Of a DNA stretch of 51,926 bases, positions 44,901 through 51,926 are shown piece after piece. The DNA comes from Marinomonas fungiae (lineage in GTDB: Bacteria > Pseudomonadota > Gammaproteobacteria > Pseudomonadales > Marinomonadaceae). The stretch's first letter is position 1; every line of letters starts with the position of its first letter. The translations under genes were made by a program, and so were the position numbers. Below the pieces are notes generated by a model. The model had not been told where the DNA came from and made no database searches. It was given only the letters and a program-made list of their open reading frames with translations. The stretch lies in the NCBI RefSeq assembly GCF_001418205.1, contig NZ_LIQF01000010.1:69102-121027 (forward strand), read 5' to 3'.

Positions 44901-45014
44901 TCGGGTATCGTGGGTGGTACTTTGACAGCAACGGTATTGGCAATCTTCTTTGTGCCGTTGTTCTTCGTGATAGTACGTAAGCTGTTTCCGAAACGTCCAG
45001 AGCACGATGTATAA
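41901..45014 (+). CDS. RND multidrug efflux pump (AcrB/HAE1 family)
   Basis: Inner-membrane proton/drug antiporter of 1037 residues, the normal length for AcrB. It opens with FFIRRPVFAWVISIVIMLAG. The proton-relay aspartates are Asp408/Asp409 in GLLVDDAIVVVENV. A large periplasmic loop lies on each half, and the second half has GLSSKNAILIVEFA with the conserved lysine. Twelve transmembrane helices are expected. It forms an operon with the AcrA-like gene under the TetR operator and ends at a bidirectional terminator. Substrates are not predictable from sequence. Confidence 0.95.
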   Translation: MIAHFFIRRPVFAWVISIVIMLAGLLAITQLPVSQYPNVAPPSIRISTTYNGASAETVENSVTQIIEQQLTGLDGLLYFSSSSSSTGRASIDVTFEQGTDPDTAQVQVQNKVQQITSNLPTSVQQQGVTVTKSQSDFLLIMALYDENDQAMASDLSDYLVSNMQDPISRLEGVGSVQIFGTAYAMRIWLDPLKLATYNLIPSDVANAIKAQNIQVAAGSLGSYPIANGQELNATVTAQSKLETPEQFENIILKYDDNGATVRIKNVAKVEIGSENYNFSPRLNGHPSTGLAVMLAPSANALETSERVKAAIEELKRDLPQGYKTALPLDSTEFIKISIEEVVKTLFEAIVLVVIVMFVFLQSWRATLIPAIAVPVVLLGTFGVLQAFGYSINTLTMFALVLSIGLLVDDAIVVVENVERVMEEENLPPREATIKSMKEITSALIGITVVLSAVFVPMAFFSGSTGVIYRQFSITIVSSMVLSVIVALTLSPALCATLLKKPNHHGEKPGLAGWFNRNFDRMTDRYSNRVKRLIRQPVRWFAGYLVIVAGMGYLMVNTPTGFLPTEDQGNVMVIVSLPEGASMARTEEVMAQIQDHFLEKEKDYVDSIFTISGFSFMGTGQNAGMAFVLLKHWDERTEPGSSASDIVGRSYPGLAGIRDAQIFSLLPPSIRGLGQSNGFTFELQAAGNTDRQTLLEMRDRLLGDARASQILSGVRMGGQGETPQLHIDIDQEKAFALGLSMADISSTLSSAWAGNYVNDFIDRGRVKKVYIQGEAEYRGAPSDLQHWYVRGNGDEMTPFSAFADSEWAFGPKVLTRFNGLPSYEIQGSAAPGLSSGDAMVEMSRLADQLPQGTSYAWSGLSYQEQQSGGQTYFLYAVSILVVFLCLAALYESWTVPFSVILVIPLGVIGAAGAIYLRDLQNDVYFQVALLTIIGLSSKNAILIVEFAEAAYRRGEDIWHAAAEGARLRLRPIIMTSLAFIVGTMPLALSSGAGANSRISIGSGIVGGTLTATVLAIFFVPLFFVIVRKLFPKRPEHDV

Positions 45015-45040
45015 AGCAGACTGAGTAAGTCTGATGCCTT

Positions 45041-45073
45041 AAAAAAAGGAGTCTAAGTTTAGGCTCCTTTTTT
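45041..45073. terminator. Bidirectional terminator between the RND pump and the PhoD-like gene
   Basis: Seven A residues, a GGAGTCTA/TAGGCTCC stem with one G-T wobble, and a T run, between two convergent genes. Confidence 0.85.
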
Positions 45074-45081
45074 GTCTCTCA

Positions 45082-47007
45082 TTACTCAGACATCATTCGA
45101 TGTTTCTTTGAAGGTAAAAAGCGTACCAACTCATGGTTATTGCAGAGTTGGCTGATCTCGCTAGGGCGGCCTTGCTCATCAAGGCGCACTAAACCAATGC
45201 CGGACTGGTTGATCAAACGCTCACCTCGAGAAGCGTTTTCTGGCTTGCGTGGAGAAATCTTTAATGAACGACGCTTTGTAAAGACGTTCAAGGGTGACCA
45301 AGGCGCATAGAGCCAGCGGTTGAGTCGATCAAACCACTCTAGTAGCTTATGCGGAAACTCGTTGCGCAAACCGCTGCTGGTAATCTGCCAGATGTTAGGG
45401 CTGCTCTTGTGTCCACGTAACTTGATGTCATAGGCAAATGAGTAATGTACATCACCAGATAAGATCACAAAGTTGGTTGGTGTCTTGGGATGGGTAAACA
45501 AGTTCATTAAGGCATACGCTGAACCTGGGTGTGCCATCCAGTTTTCCGCATCTACCATTAGAGGCTTACCTAGCCATGTAAAGACTTGTTGAATGGCCTC
45601 AATCAGCTTGACCCCAAATATCGGGGCTGGTGATACTAGGATTACCGAGTCCAAATCACGAATATCATGTTGCAAATCGGTGATTGCCTCCCAGTCCATT
45701 AAGCCAGACGGATGGCTAAAGTTTTGTTCCGAGCGCCAACGGCGAGTGCGCGTGTCCAGTACCACCAGTTTCGGCTGCGTGTCCCATTGATAATGCCACT
45801 TTTCATAAGCAAATAGAGTTTCAATGTAGTCGTCCTTGAGTTGACTGTCTGAGCTTTGAATAGCATGTTCAGCTTGCTTCAAAAATTCGGCGTCGTATTG
45901 CTCCGGATGATTGCCCCAGCCTTGGCAGAGCAAATAGCCAAATAAGGCATTACCAATAATGCGTTTCGATAGAGCGTGTTCATAGGCGGTGGTCTCCCAG
46001 TCCGCGGTCAGGTTCCAATCATCGGTGACATCATGGTCATCAAACATCATCGCTGTCGGTAAGTGAGCTAAAACGCGCTGTACCTGCGGCAAGGTGCTGA
46101 CAAAGTCTTTAATCGCTTTACGCTCAGCGAAGTAACGGGTTTTGTGCTCTTCGTTGTTGATGCCATCTGGCAGTTCTAAAGAGATGTGTTTCCACAAGGT
46201 GGGCGACCACACCAGCAGGTACATGCAGATCACTTCGGCAAAACTAATCAGATGGTTATGGGCCGTGTCTGTGGTGAAAACCGGCTTCTTCTTACCTTTA
46301 AAAAACTGCTTTTTAAGGTCGTCACTTAGCTCTGTCAAAGGTAGTAGGGCTTCGCGATTATAATAATAAGGATTTGTCGCCAAGCATTTGTCCGTACAAG
46401 GTAACTGCTCTTCTTTGATACCGAGTAAATTGATGGCTTGGCGAATAGCGTACAGCATAGGGCCTGCAACGTCGTCAGCGTAGATCTGGTCACCGGACAG
46501 CATTAGCAAAGAGGGCCAATCTTTCAGCTCATTGTGACTTAAGTGACGGTCTGCTTCGACTAAGCCATCGCCAATCACAGGACGATCGTCCATAAGGTGG
46601 TAGCCATAATGGGCTTTACGACAGGAACCATGAAGCAAGGAGTGAACCTGCGGTTGCCAGATAAAGTGAACTTGCTCGCCAGAGGTGTCTTCGTGATAAC
46701 TGGGAACGCTTACGTTTATACTCTGGTTTTCTGTTGTGAGTGTGATTTGGTAGGTCAGTGCTTGGTTTGCTGATAAGGATTCATCAAAGTTGACGCTAAT
46801 CAGTTGCAAGTAGAGTCGTTCGCCCACTTTTATGGTCGTGCAGTGCGTGTCAGACGTTAAGGTTTGTGAATCGTTTGCAACCTGAACCGACGCTGCATAA
46901 TCATGGCTGGTGGCGAGCCAAAGGTGTAGGGCATGGGCATCCACCTTACGCAGAATCGGGCCTGCAATGACTGGGGGGAGGGATGCTGAGACAGCCTCTG
47001 AATTCAT
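45082..47007 (-). CDS. PhoD-like metallophosphatase
   Basis: Metal-dependent phosphatase/phosphodiesterase of the PhoD-like group, related to eukaryotic and bacterial cytosolic forms. I start at the ATG at 47007 (641 residues), which has a GGAG site seven bases upstream; the upstream ATG at 47124 adds 39 improbable residues. No signal peptide, so it is probably cytoplasmic. Motifs: HGSCRKAHYG, LMLSGDQIYADD, MMFDDHDVTDDW and ILSGDVHYSFAYD, which supply the Asp, Asn and His metal ligands. The N-terminal 100 residues form a beta-rich domain. It is transcribed alone and divergent from the secreted-protein gene. Confidence 0.88.
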   Translation of the reverse strand: MNSEAVSASLPPVIAGPILRKVDAHALHLWLATSHDYAASVQVANDSQTLTSDTHCTTIKVGERLYLQLISVNFDESLSANQALTYQITLTTENQSINVSVPSYHEDTSGEQVHFIWQPQVHSLLHGSCRKAHYGYHLMDDRPVIGDGLVEADRHLSHNELKDWPSLLMLSGDQIYADDVAGPMLYAIRQAINLLGIKEEQLPCTDKCLATNPYYYNREALLPLTELSDDLKKQFFKGKKKPVFTTDTAHNHLISFAEVICMYLLVWSPTLWKHISLELPDGINNEEHKTRYFAERKAIKDFVSTLPQVQRVLAHLPTAMMFDDHDVTDDWNLTADWETTAYEHALSKRIIGNALFGYLLCQGWGNHPEQYDAEFLKQAEHAIQSSDSQLKDDYIETLFAYEKWHYQWDTQPKLVVLDTRTRRWRSEQNFSHPSGLMDWEAITDLQHDIRDLDSVILVSPAPIFGVKLIEAIQQVFTWLGKPLMVDAENWMAHPGSAYALMNLFTHPKTPTNFVILSGDVHYSFAYDIKLRGHKSSPNIWQITSSGLRNEFPHKLLEWFDRLNRWLYAPWSPLNVFTKRRSLKISPRKPENASRGERLINQSGIGLVRLDEQGRPSEISQLCNNHELVRFLPSKKHRMMSE

Positions 47008-47236
47008 AAAATAGCTCCGTCTAACAATCAAACTTCTTATCGTACCTGAGTTTATATGGGGATACTGTCTTGGCTTGCAAAACTTTATCCATGTTTTTTG
47101 CAAGAAGCATCGCTGCATAGCCATTGAAACACAAGGGCGTATTCGTTAGCGTTAATATATTGAGTTGAATCGTGTTTCGTGGCTTTTGTCACGGGGCCTC
47201 TTAATTTAAAACCATAATAATTGCTAAGAGATTCCC

Positions 47237-47959
47237 ATGTCTAAAAAGTCGATGTATTGGCAGCTTGCCTGTTTGTTACCTTTCGCAACCTCCACCAGCT
47301 TGTGTGCAGAGAACCTTTCTGGCACAGCCTACAGCGCTTCTTTAGAAGAACAATTCTTTCCTTCAAAAACCTACTTCTTGATGGCAGTAGATAATGAAAT
47401 TACCCGCAATATCCGTGATCAAGATGTCGGAGATTTGATTGGTGTGCCAAACATAGATACGAACCATGCGGAAGCTATTTACTATGGCATGCGCAAAGCC
47501 ATGCTCAAGTATGCAGCGCGCGCATGGGATGCAGGAGTGGCTGCATCTTATGGCAAAAATGTGGGGAGGATGATCGGCTGGCAGAAGCCAGATGAGAGCC
47601 GTGACCCTAATGATGTACGTATTGTGAACAAACTGCTGTTGTTTCGTTATGCGCAGCAATTCGGTGAGTCAAATGAGTTGCTACAGCACTATTATCAAGA
47701 GTTAAGTCAAAAAGCCGTGCAAATGGAAGAGAACACTGTCGCTGGCTGTAAACAGCAAGAAAACTATTCTGATTACATCTTCTATAAAGAGCTGGGGCAG
47801 TTATCGACTGATCTAAATCAGCTGTACCCAATTGCAGCGAATTATGAGTTGCTGATCTCTTGTAATAAACAGCAAGTGGAGTCCATGTTATCGGCCAAAT
47901 CCCATACGATTACTAAGCACGACATTGCCTCGATTATACAGGTCGCGTCAAACTTCTAA
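47237..47959 (+). CDS. Unknown secreted protein
   Basis: A 240-residue protein with a signal peptide (KK, hydrophobic core, cleavage after SLCA near residue 24). I recognise no family. The mature part is mostly helical, rich in Tyr, Gln and Asn, with a conserved-looking block DTNHAEAIYYGMRKAMLKYAA and two late cysteines (VAGCKQQ, LISCNKQQ) that could form a disulfide in the periplasm. It stands alone, divergent from the PhoD-like gene and convergent with the ABC operon. It may be specific to a narrow group of marine species. Confidence 0.75.
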   Translation: MSKKSMYWQLACLLPFATSTSLCAENLSGTAYSASLEEQFFPSKTYFLMAVDNEITRNIRDQDVGDLIGVPNIDTNHAEAIYYGMRKAMLKYAARAWDAGVAASYGKNVGRMIGWQKPDESRDPNDVRIVNKLLLFRYAQQFGESNELLQHYYQELSQKAVQMEENTVAGCKQQENYSDYIFYKELGQLSTDLNQLYPIAANYELLISCNKQQVESMLSAKSHTITKHDIASIIQVASNF

Positions 47960-47980
47960 GCGTCATTATGCTTGAACATT

Positions 47981-49120
47981 CTAACTTAGCTTTTTCTTAA
48001 AACGTACCGATGCCAACAAGATGCCGAGTAAGGTAAATGCAACCAACCACAGAGCATCTTGTTGTAGCACCAGAAAGTCTGCTTCTCTTAGAACAATCGC
48101 GCGTACCATTCGAATAAAGTGAGTGGCGGGTAAGCCTTCCGCAATCCATTGCGCGGGTTCTGGCATGGCTTGATAAGGAAACATAAACCCTGATAGTAAG
48201 ATCGACGGCAGTAGAATAAACACTGTTAGCTGCATGGCTTGCAGCTGGGTTTTAGCGATGGTCGAGATCACCAGACCAAGGGTGAGGCTGGCAAAAATAA
48301 ACAGTAGTGCGGCACCAAAGAGTGACAGCAGTCCACCGCGAATCGGCACTGAAAACAGCAGGTGTCCCACCAATAAAATAATACTGACTTGGATTAATCC
48401 CGCAAAAACATACGGGGTGATCTTACCCAGCATTAACTCAAACGGGCGAATTGGGGTATTGATTAAGAACTCCATATTGCCTTGCTCACGTTCCCTTACG
48501 ATCGCGGCTGAGGTGAATAAAATCATGGTCATGGTCAATATAATCGCCAATAGACCGGGCACGATATTCACTACCGAGCGTTGTTCTGGGTTAAACCATT
48601 GCACCACTTCAAAGGTCACTGGCGTCTGCGGCAGTGCTGATTGCGTGACGTCATTCAGAGGCATGGTGCGTAGACTGCGTACTGTCGCAGCTATTAAGGT
48701 ATCGGAGCCGTCCACTAGCCATTGCCCGATAGGCTCATTCAATAGGCGAGCGCTGTCTTGAGTGAGGCGGTTACTTCGTAATGCAATGCGTCGTTCCAGA
48801 TCATGGGGCAAGATTAAGACAGCTTTGATGTCTCCGCGAATAATGGCGTCAGTTGCTTCTTGGGGAGAGTAATAGTGGTGCTGGAAGTTCACTGCTTGAG
48901 TGGCTTCGATGGCGAGTATGAGTGCGCGACTCGTCTGGTTCTGAGTGTAATCTACAACGCCAGCGGGGATATGGCGGGCATCAGTATTAATGGCATAACC
49001 AAATAAAATCAGCTGAACCAAGGGGATCATCACAATCATGGCGAAGGTGACGCGGTCGCGGGACAGTTGTTTGATTTCCTTTAGAGCAACCGCATAAATT
49101 CGTGCACTACTAGCCCACAT
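47981..49120 (-). CDS. ABC-2 type exporter permease (YbhS/YhhJ-like)
   Basis: Inner-membrane permease of an ABC-2 exporter, 379 residues from the chosen start. One N-terminal helix (about 25-45: VTFAMIVMIPLVQLILFGYAI region), a large extracytoplasmic domain (about 50-170), then five helices. VREREQGNMEFLINTPIRP, the coupling-helix motif of this family, lies between the second and third helices. I start at the ATG at 49120, which overlaps the ATPase stop by 11 bases and has GGGGGC just upstream. An ATG 24 codons earlier would overlap the ATPase more deeply. Only one permease gene is present, so a homodimer is expected. Confidence 0.88.
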   Translation of the reverse strand: MWASSARIYAVALKEIKQLSRDRVTFAMIVMIPLVQLILFGYAINTDARHIPAGVVDYTQNQTSRALILAIEATQAVNFQHHYYSPQEATDAIIRGDIKAVLILPHDLERRIALRSNRLTQDSARLLNEPIGQWLVDGSDTLIAATVRSLRTMPLNDVTQSALPQTPVTFEVVQWFNPEQRSVVNIVPGLLAIILTMTMILFTSAAIVREREQGNMEFLINTPIRPFELMLGKITPYVFAGLIQVSIILLVGHLLFSVPIRGGLLSLFGAALLFIFASLTLGLVISTIAKTQLQAMQLTVFILLPSILLSGFMFPYQAMPEPAQWIAEGLPATHFIRMVRAIVLREADFLVLQQDALWLVAFTLLGILLASVRFKKKLS

Positions 49121-50033
49121 GTCTGCCCCCAGTATTGGCCACAAATACATCCTCAAGACTAGGGCGCACCTGACTGAAATGATGCGTTGCACTAAGACTG
49201 TTTAATAGGGTCAGTGGTTGCGCTTGGTGCTTGCTGACAAGAATGCGTAAACGTGAGCCGATTTGAGCGGCGGATAAAATATCTTGGTGGGCAATCAGCT
49301 GTTGTTTGAGCTGACGCAAATGCAGGCCTTCTGTCTCGAAGACAATGGCTGGCATCTTCTCCATTAATTGCTGAGGAGAGCCATCGGCGCGCTTATTACC
49401 ATTTTCTAAAATAGCGAGAGCGTGGCAGCGCTCGGCTTCGTCCATGTAGTGAGTTGACACCAGAATGGTCGTGCCTTGATCACTTAAATCAAATAAATGT
49501 TCCCAAAAATCACGTCGGTTCTCAGGATCGACCGCTGAGGTGGGTTCGTCTAGAAACAGCAGCTCTGGTTGGTGCAGGGTTGCGCAAGCGAGGGCTAAAC
49601 GTTGCTTCTGGCCACCACTTAAAGACCCTGCAAGCTGCTTGGACAGTGCGCTTAACTCGTATAGTGCGATGAGCTCTTGTATACGAGCTTTACGGAGTTT
49701 GCGCTTTAAACCGTAAATTGTGGCAACAAATTCGAGGTTTTCTAATACGCTCAAATTATCGTACAGAGAAAACTTTTGGGTCATGTAGCCAATGCGTTGT
49801 TTTAGGGATTCTTCATGATGCCTAATGGGGTGGCCAAACAACTTAACGTCACCTGAACTGGGCTCAAGCAGTCCTGTCAACATACGGATGGCTGTCGATT
49901 TGCCACAGCCATTGGGGCCAAGAAAACCATAAATTGAGCCCTGCTCAATGCTGAGATCCAGTTCATGAATTGCGGTATTGTCACCAAATCGCTTGGTTAA
50001 GCCTCGGCTTTCGATAACTGGTGCTTGGCTCAT
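49110..50033 (-). CDS. ABC exporter ATP-binding protein (YbhF-like)
   Basis: Energising ATPase of the exporter, 307 residues. Walker A GPNGCGKST at about 39-47, Q-loop YMTQKFSLYDNLSV, signature SLSGGQKQRLALA, Walker B LLFLDEPTSAVDP, and H-loop STHYMDEAERC. The C-terminal 90 residues (FETEGLHLRQLKQQL to SLEDVFVA) are typical of drug-exporter ATPases. It is a single nucleotide-binding domain, unlike E. coli YbhF which has two. It overlaps the HlyD-like gene upstream by four bases. Confidence 0.92.
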   Translation of the reverse strand: MSQAPVIESRGLTKRFGDNTAIHELDLSIEQGSIYGFLGPNGCGKSTAIRMLTGLLEPSSGDVKLFGHPIRHHEESLKQRIGYMTQKFSLYDNLSVLENLEFVATIYGLKRKLRKARIQELIALYELSALSKQLAGSLSGGQKQRLALACATLHQPELLFLDEPTSAVDPENRRDFWEHLFDLSDQGTTILVSTHYMDEAERCHALAILENGNKRADGSPQQLMEKMPAIVFETEGLHLRQLKQQLIAHQDILSAAQIGSRLRILVSKHQAQPLTLLNSLSATHHFSQVRPSLEDVFVANTGGRHVG

Positions 50034-50980
50034 GGCAGATGCACCTCAAGGGCGGTGCCAATGGGCACGTTTTCTGCGCTGCTCACCTCAATTTCTGCTA
50101 AGTACATTAATCGAGAGCGCTCTTTTTCATTCAAAGCATAATAAGGGGTGAATGCAGGCTTGCTGCGCACGGTTCTTACCACGCCCGTGAAAGGCTGCGC
50201 AAAGCCCTCAATCACCACTTCCACTTCCGTGCCGACTGGCATCCTCGCCCGCATTGTCTCAGGTAAATAAACCCGGGCGTAAGGTTGCTCCTGGCTCAAT
50301 AAGCGAAACATCTGTGTCCCAGCCAGTACGGAATCTCCCCTATGCCAAGGAGAACTGTCAATAACGCCTGCGGCAGGCGCTAGAATCCGATAATGGCTGA
50401 GGGTGGCTTGCGCCAGATCAAGTTGTGCCTGTGCAGCCTCTACTTGGGCTTGGCGCTGAGCCAAAACTTCTGTTCGAGCCCCATTTCTTAGTTCCAACCA
50501 GCGTTGCTCTAATTGCTCGGCTTGGGCTTTGGTTTGATCGCGCAGTGCCGCGGCATTATCCAGTGCAGCTCGACCAATAGCATTAGCGCGATACAGCTCT
50601 TGCGTGCGCTGTAGTTGCAGTACGGCTTCTTTGTCATTAGCGCTGGCACCTTGCCAAGCGGCATAAGCGGACTCTATTTGCTCGGAGCGATTACCATTTT
50701 GCACTTCCGCAAAGGCAGCTTGAGCCTGCAATAACTGTGCTTTGGTATAGGCTAACTGTGCTTGCGCAGCGTCGTCTTCAAACTCTGCTAGAACCTGACC
50801 TGTTATCACGCTTTCACCTTCTTCAACTGGCAATGAACGGATCTGCTGACTAACCAAAGCATTCAAGATCAAACTGTCCTGTTCAAGCGTGCCTAAGGCG
50901 ATATGAGAGGATTCCGATTGGCAGCCGTTTAACCAAAAGCTAATGGCAACCAGCGCAAATGACAGTAAAGGGTGACGCAT
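50030..50980 (-). CDS. HlyD-family periplasmic adaptor lipoprotein (YbhG-like)
   Basis: Membrane-fusion protein for the ABC exporter, 316 residues from the ATG at 50980. That start has GGAG seven to eight bases upstream and gives a lipoprotein signal ending LNGC (Cys20). A long coiled coil (about 65-190: YTKAQLLQAQAAFAEVQNG to VEAAQAQLDLAQATL, many Ala/Gln/Glu) is flanked by the lipoyl-like half-motifs VEEGESVITGQVLAEFED and YRILAPAAGVIDS. First gene of the three-gene exporter operon. An outer-membrane channel must come from elsewhere. Confidence 0.9.
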   Translation of the reverse strand: MRHPLLSFALVAISFWLNGCQSESSHIALGTLEQDSLILNALVSQQIRSLPVEEGESVITGQVLAEFEDDAAQAQLAYTKAQLLQAQAAFAEVQNGNRSEQIESAYAAWQGASANDKEAVLQLQRTQELYRANAIGRAALDNAAALRDQTKAQAEQLEQRWLELRNGARTEVLAQRQAQVEAAQAQLDLAQATLSHYRILAPAAGVIDSSPWHRGDSVLAGTQMFRLLSQEQPYARVYLPETMRARMPVGTEVEVVIEGFAQPFTGVVRTVRSKPAFTPYYALNEKERSRLMYLAEIEVSSAENVPIGTALEVHLP

Positions 50981-51196
50981 ATAAGTCTCCGTCCAAAAAC
51001 ATGGTTTTGAAATCACCATCTACTATGACTATAGCGTTAAGAGAAACAGGGGTCATGCATTGGTTTAGGTTGCGAATTTATAAACTGATGTGAATACTGC
51101 TTTAATTGCGCTTAGAACCTTCACTAGATTGTCTAAATCCCCAAGATAAGCGAAAATAGCCGCCAATTCCTATTAGCAAAGCGATCTGGCTGTTAG

Positions 51197-51218
51197 AAGT
51201 CCCTAAGTGGGACTTTTT
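51197..51218 (+). terminator. Terminator-like hairpin in the prfC leader
   Basis: AAGTCCC-TAAGT-GGGACTT followed by TTTGTTTG, 40 bases before the prfC start codon. No plus-strand gene ends nearby, so it may be a leader attenuator. The gap 50981-51258 (278 bases) contains nothing else that I can support. Confidence 0.5.
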
Positions 51219-51258
51219 GTTTGGTGGTCAGGTGGTGGACTTACAAAAGAGTTTTTAA

Positions 51259-51331
51259 ATGGCTGACCAGCAATTTCTTGATCAAGTAAACAAACGACGC
51301 ACTTTTGCGATTATTTCTCACCCTGATGCCG
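51259..51331 (+). pseudogene. prfC: 5' fragment of prfC (peptide chain release factor 3), interrupted
   Basis: The 24 codons beginning MADQQFLDQVNKRRTFAII and ending in SHPDA reproduce the N-terminus of RF3 up to its GTP-binding P-loop (HPDAGKTT in intact proteins). The next bases no longer encode GKTT. The frame runs seven codons into unrelated DNA and stops at 51351. RF3, a GTPase that recycles RF1/RF2, is therefore split here. The break point agrees with the known integration target of SXT/R391 elements in the 5' end of prfC, where a new 5' end is normally supplied at the far junction. Confidence 0.85.
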
Positions 51332-51465
51332 CCCAGCCTTTCAACGCTTAAAATCACCTTTCATTGCACACCACAATCACATCTCTACGTACTGAATTTA
51401 AAGGCTTTTTGTCTTTTTCTCGTTTCTTTGCTTTTCAATGATGTTCAAGCGTAACCTCGGAAAGT

Positions 51466-51814
51466 GTGTACAAACTTGAGTACAAATTCCGTTTTAGAGG
51501 CCTTTGGCGAAAATTCCATGACACAAATCTGGCTGTAGGCCTTGTGGCTACTGGGTTTGATGAAGAAAGTACTTCCGGCTTTTGGTACTATGGTTTCGAC
51601 ATTACAAAAGCGGAATAAATGCGATTATCTCTAGTTTTATGTTTGTAAGCTTATGAATTTAAAGGGGTCGTCGTTGTGGTTTTTGATGTGTCATTGTTGC
51701 GAGTGTACAAACAGTGTGTACAAATTTTTCTCGTTAGGTATGTTGATTGCTTTTCATGACACAAACCGCCTTGTAGCCCTTGTTATTCATAGGTTTGAGC
51801 TGAAAAGTACCTAA
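51466..51814 (+). repeat. Degenerate duplicated block with TGTACAAA motifs
   Basis: Two blocks 238 bases apart share the same order: a pair of (G/T)TACAAA motifs (51466-51487; 51704-51724) and then a 32-base stretch with about 25 matches (from 51514; from 51752). The stretches read in the same frame as FHDTNLAVGLVATGFDEEST and FHDTNRLVALVIHRFELKST. The four TACAAA motifs could be arm-type integrase sites; the coding similarity suggests remnants of a duplicated small gene. Confidence 0.5.
51653..51814 (+). CDS. Possible 53-residue ORF or gene remnant
   Basis: The ATG reads MNLKGSSLWFLMCHCCECTN and ends ELKST. No convincing ribosome site precedes it. Its second half resembles the reading frame at 51514-51616, which has no ATG start. 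It is more likely a decayed duplicate than a functional gene; no family is recognised. Confidence 0.25.
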   Translation: MNLKGSSLWFLMCHCCECTNSVYKFFSLGMLIAFHDTNRLVALVIHRFELKST

Positions 51815-51926
51815 TAGCAACATTTGTGTTTTGATAAGGCTGATCTTCTGAACAAATCATGCATCTTTCTGACCATCAACAAGTGATGAATCAGGCGATG
51901 ATAGCTTTACATTGATTTTCAGGAGA

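Larger units (their letters stand above)
51332..51926. mobile_element. Left end of a second integrated element inserted in prfC
   Basis: The sequence after the prfC break shows no ORF longer than about 55 codons. It has low coding density, several TGTACAAA motifs and a degenerate internal duplication. Integration in prfC suggests an SXT/R391-type integrative conjugative element or a relative, but no int, xis or other diagnostic gene falls inside the window, so the type is unproven. Confidence 0.6.

Noticed and set aside
48234..48761. 175-codon ORF on the plus strand
   Set aside because: Antisense to the ABC-2 permease gene; composition typical of a mirrored membrane-protein frame.
51259..51351. 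Intact 30-residue small protein
   Set aside because: The first 24 codons are clearly RF3; the rest is read-through into unrelated DNA.

Overview
The window looks like chromosomal DNA of a marine gammaproteobacterium of the Oceanospirillales type; Marinomonas or a close relative is my best guess. This rests on gene content: a DctPQM TRAP transporter, PrpBCD under a GntR-type regulator, TmcA, NfsA, an AcrAB-type RND pump and Cache/NIT chemoreceptors. I could run no database comparison, so the genus is an inference.

Layout. 1-3.7 kb: TRAP solute uptake operon (dctP-dctQ-dctM, minus strand). 3.9-8.1 kb: tmcA and a Cache chemoreceptor. 8.3-13.2 kb: a complete methylcitrate operon for propionate use (GntR regulator, prpB, prpC, prpD), with one sigma70 promoter, three copies of a TTGTCGACAA-type operator and a strong terminator. 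13.2-18.7 kb: housekeeping and small genes (SDR, DCC-family thiol protein, DUF3429 membrane protein, a homodimer-type glycyl-tRNA synthetase, a membrane rhodanese, a lipoprotein esterase, nfsA).

18.83-24.82 kb: a tRNA-Ile2(CAU) gene whose 3' half is the left end of a compact integrative element of about 5.9 kb. The element has 60-bp att repeats, a P4-type integrase, an AlpA-like regulator, a RepA-like hexameric helicase and several small unknown genes. It also has a cluster of nine GGTGAA/TTCACC motifs that looks like a replication origin. It carries no obvious cargo apart from one unrecognised 280-residue protein.

25.0-37.6 kb: a NIT-domain chemoreceptor, rhlE, and a five-gene operon of circularly permuted ATP-grasp, alpha-E, transglutaminase and DUF2126 proteins, in which every module is present twice. 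This is a predicted amide-bond-forming/peptide-handling system with no defined substrate and is the best candidate here for undescribed biochemistry. 37.9-45.0 kb: an FAD monooxygenase, an EamA exporter, a TetR regulator and the RND pump it probably controls through a TGAATGA-type palindrome. 45.1-51.0 kb: a PhoD-like phosphatase, an unknown secreted protein and a three-gene ABC-2 exporter (HlyD-like, ATPase, permease).

51.26-51.93 kb: the first 24 codons of prfC (release factor 3), broken at the P-loop and followed by unrelated DNA. The 5' end of prfC is the known integration target of SXT/R391-type integrative conjugative elements, so the window probably ends just inside a second integrated element.
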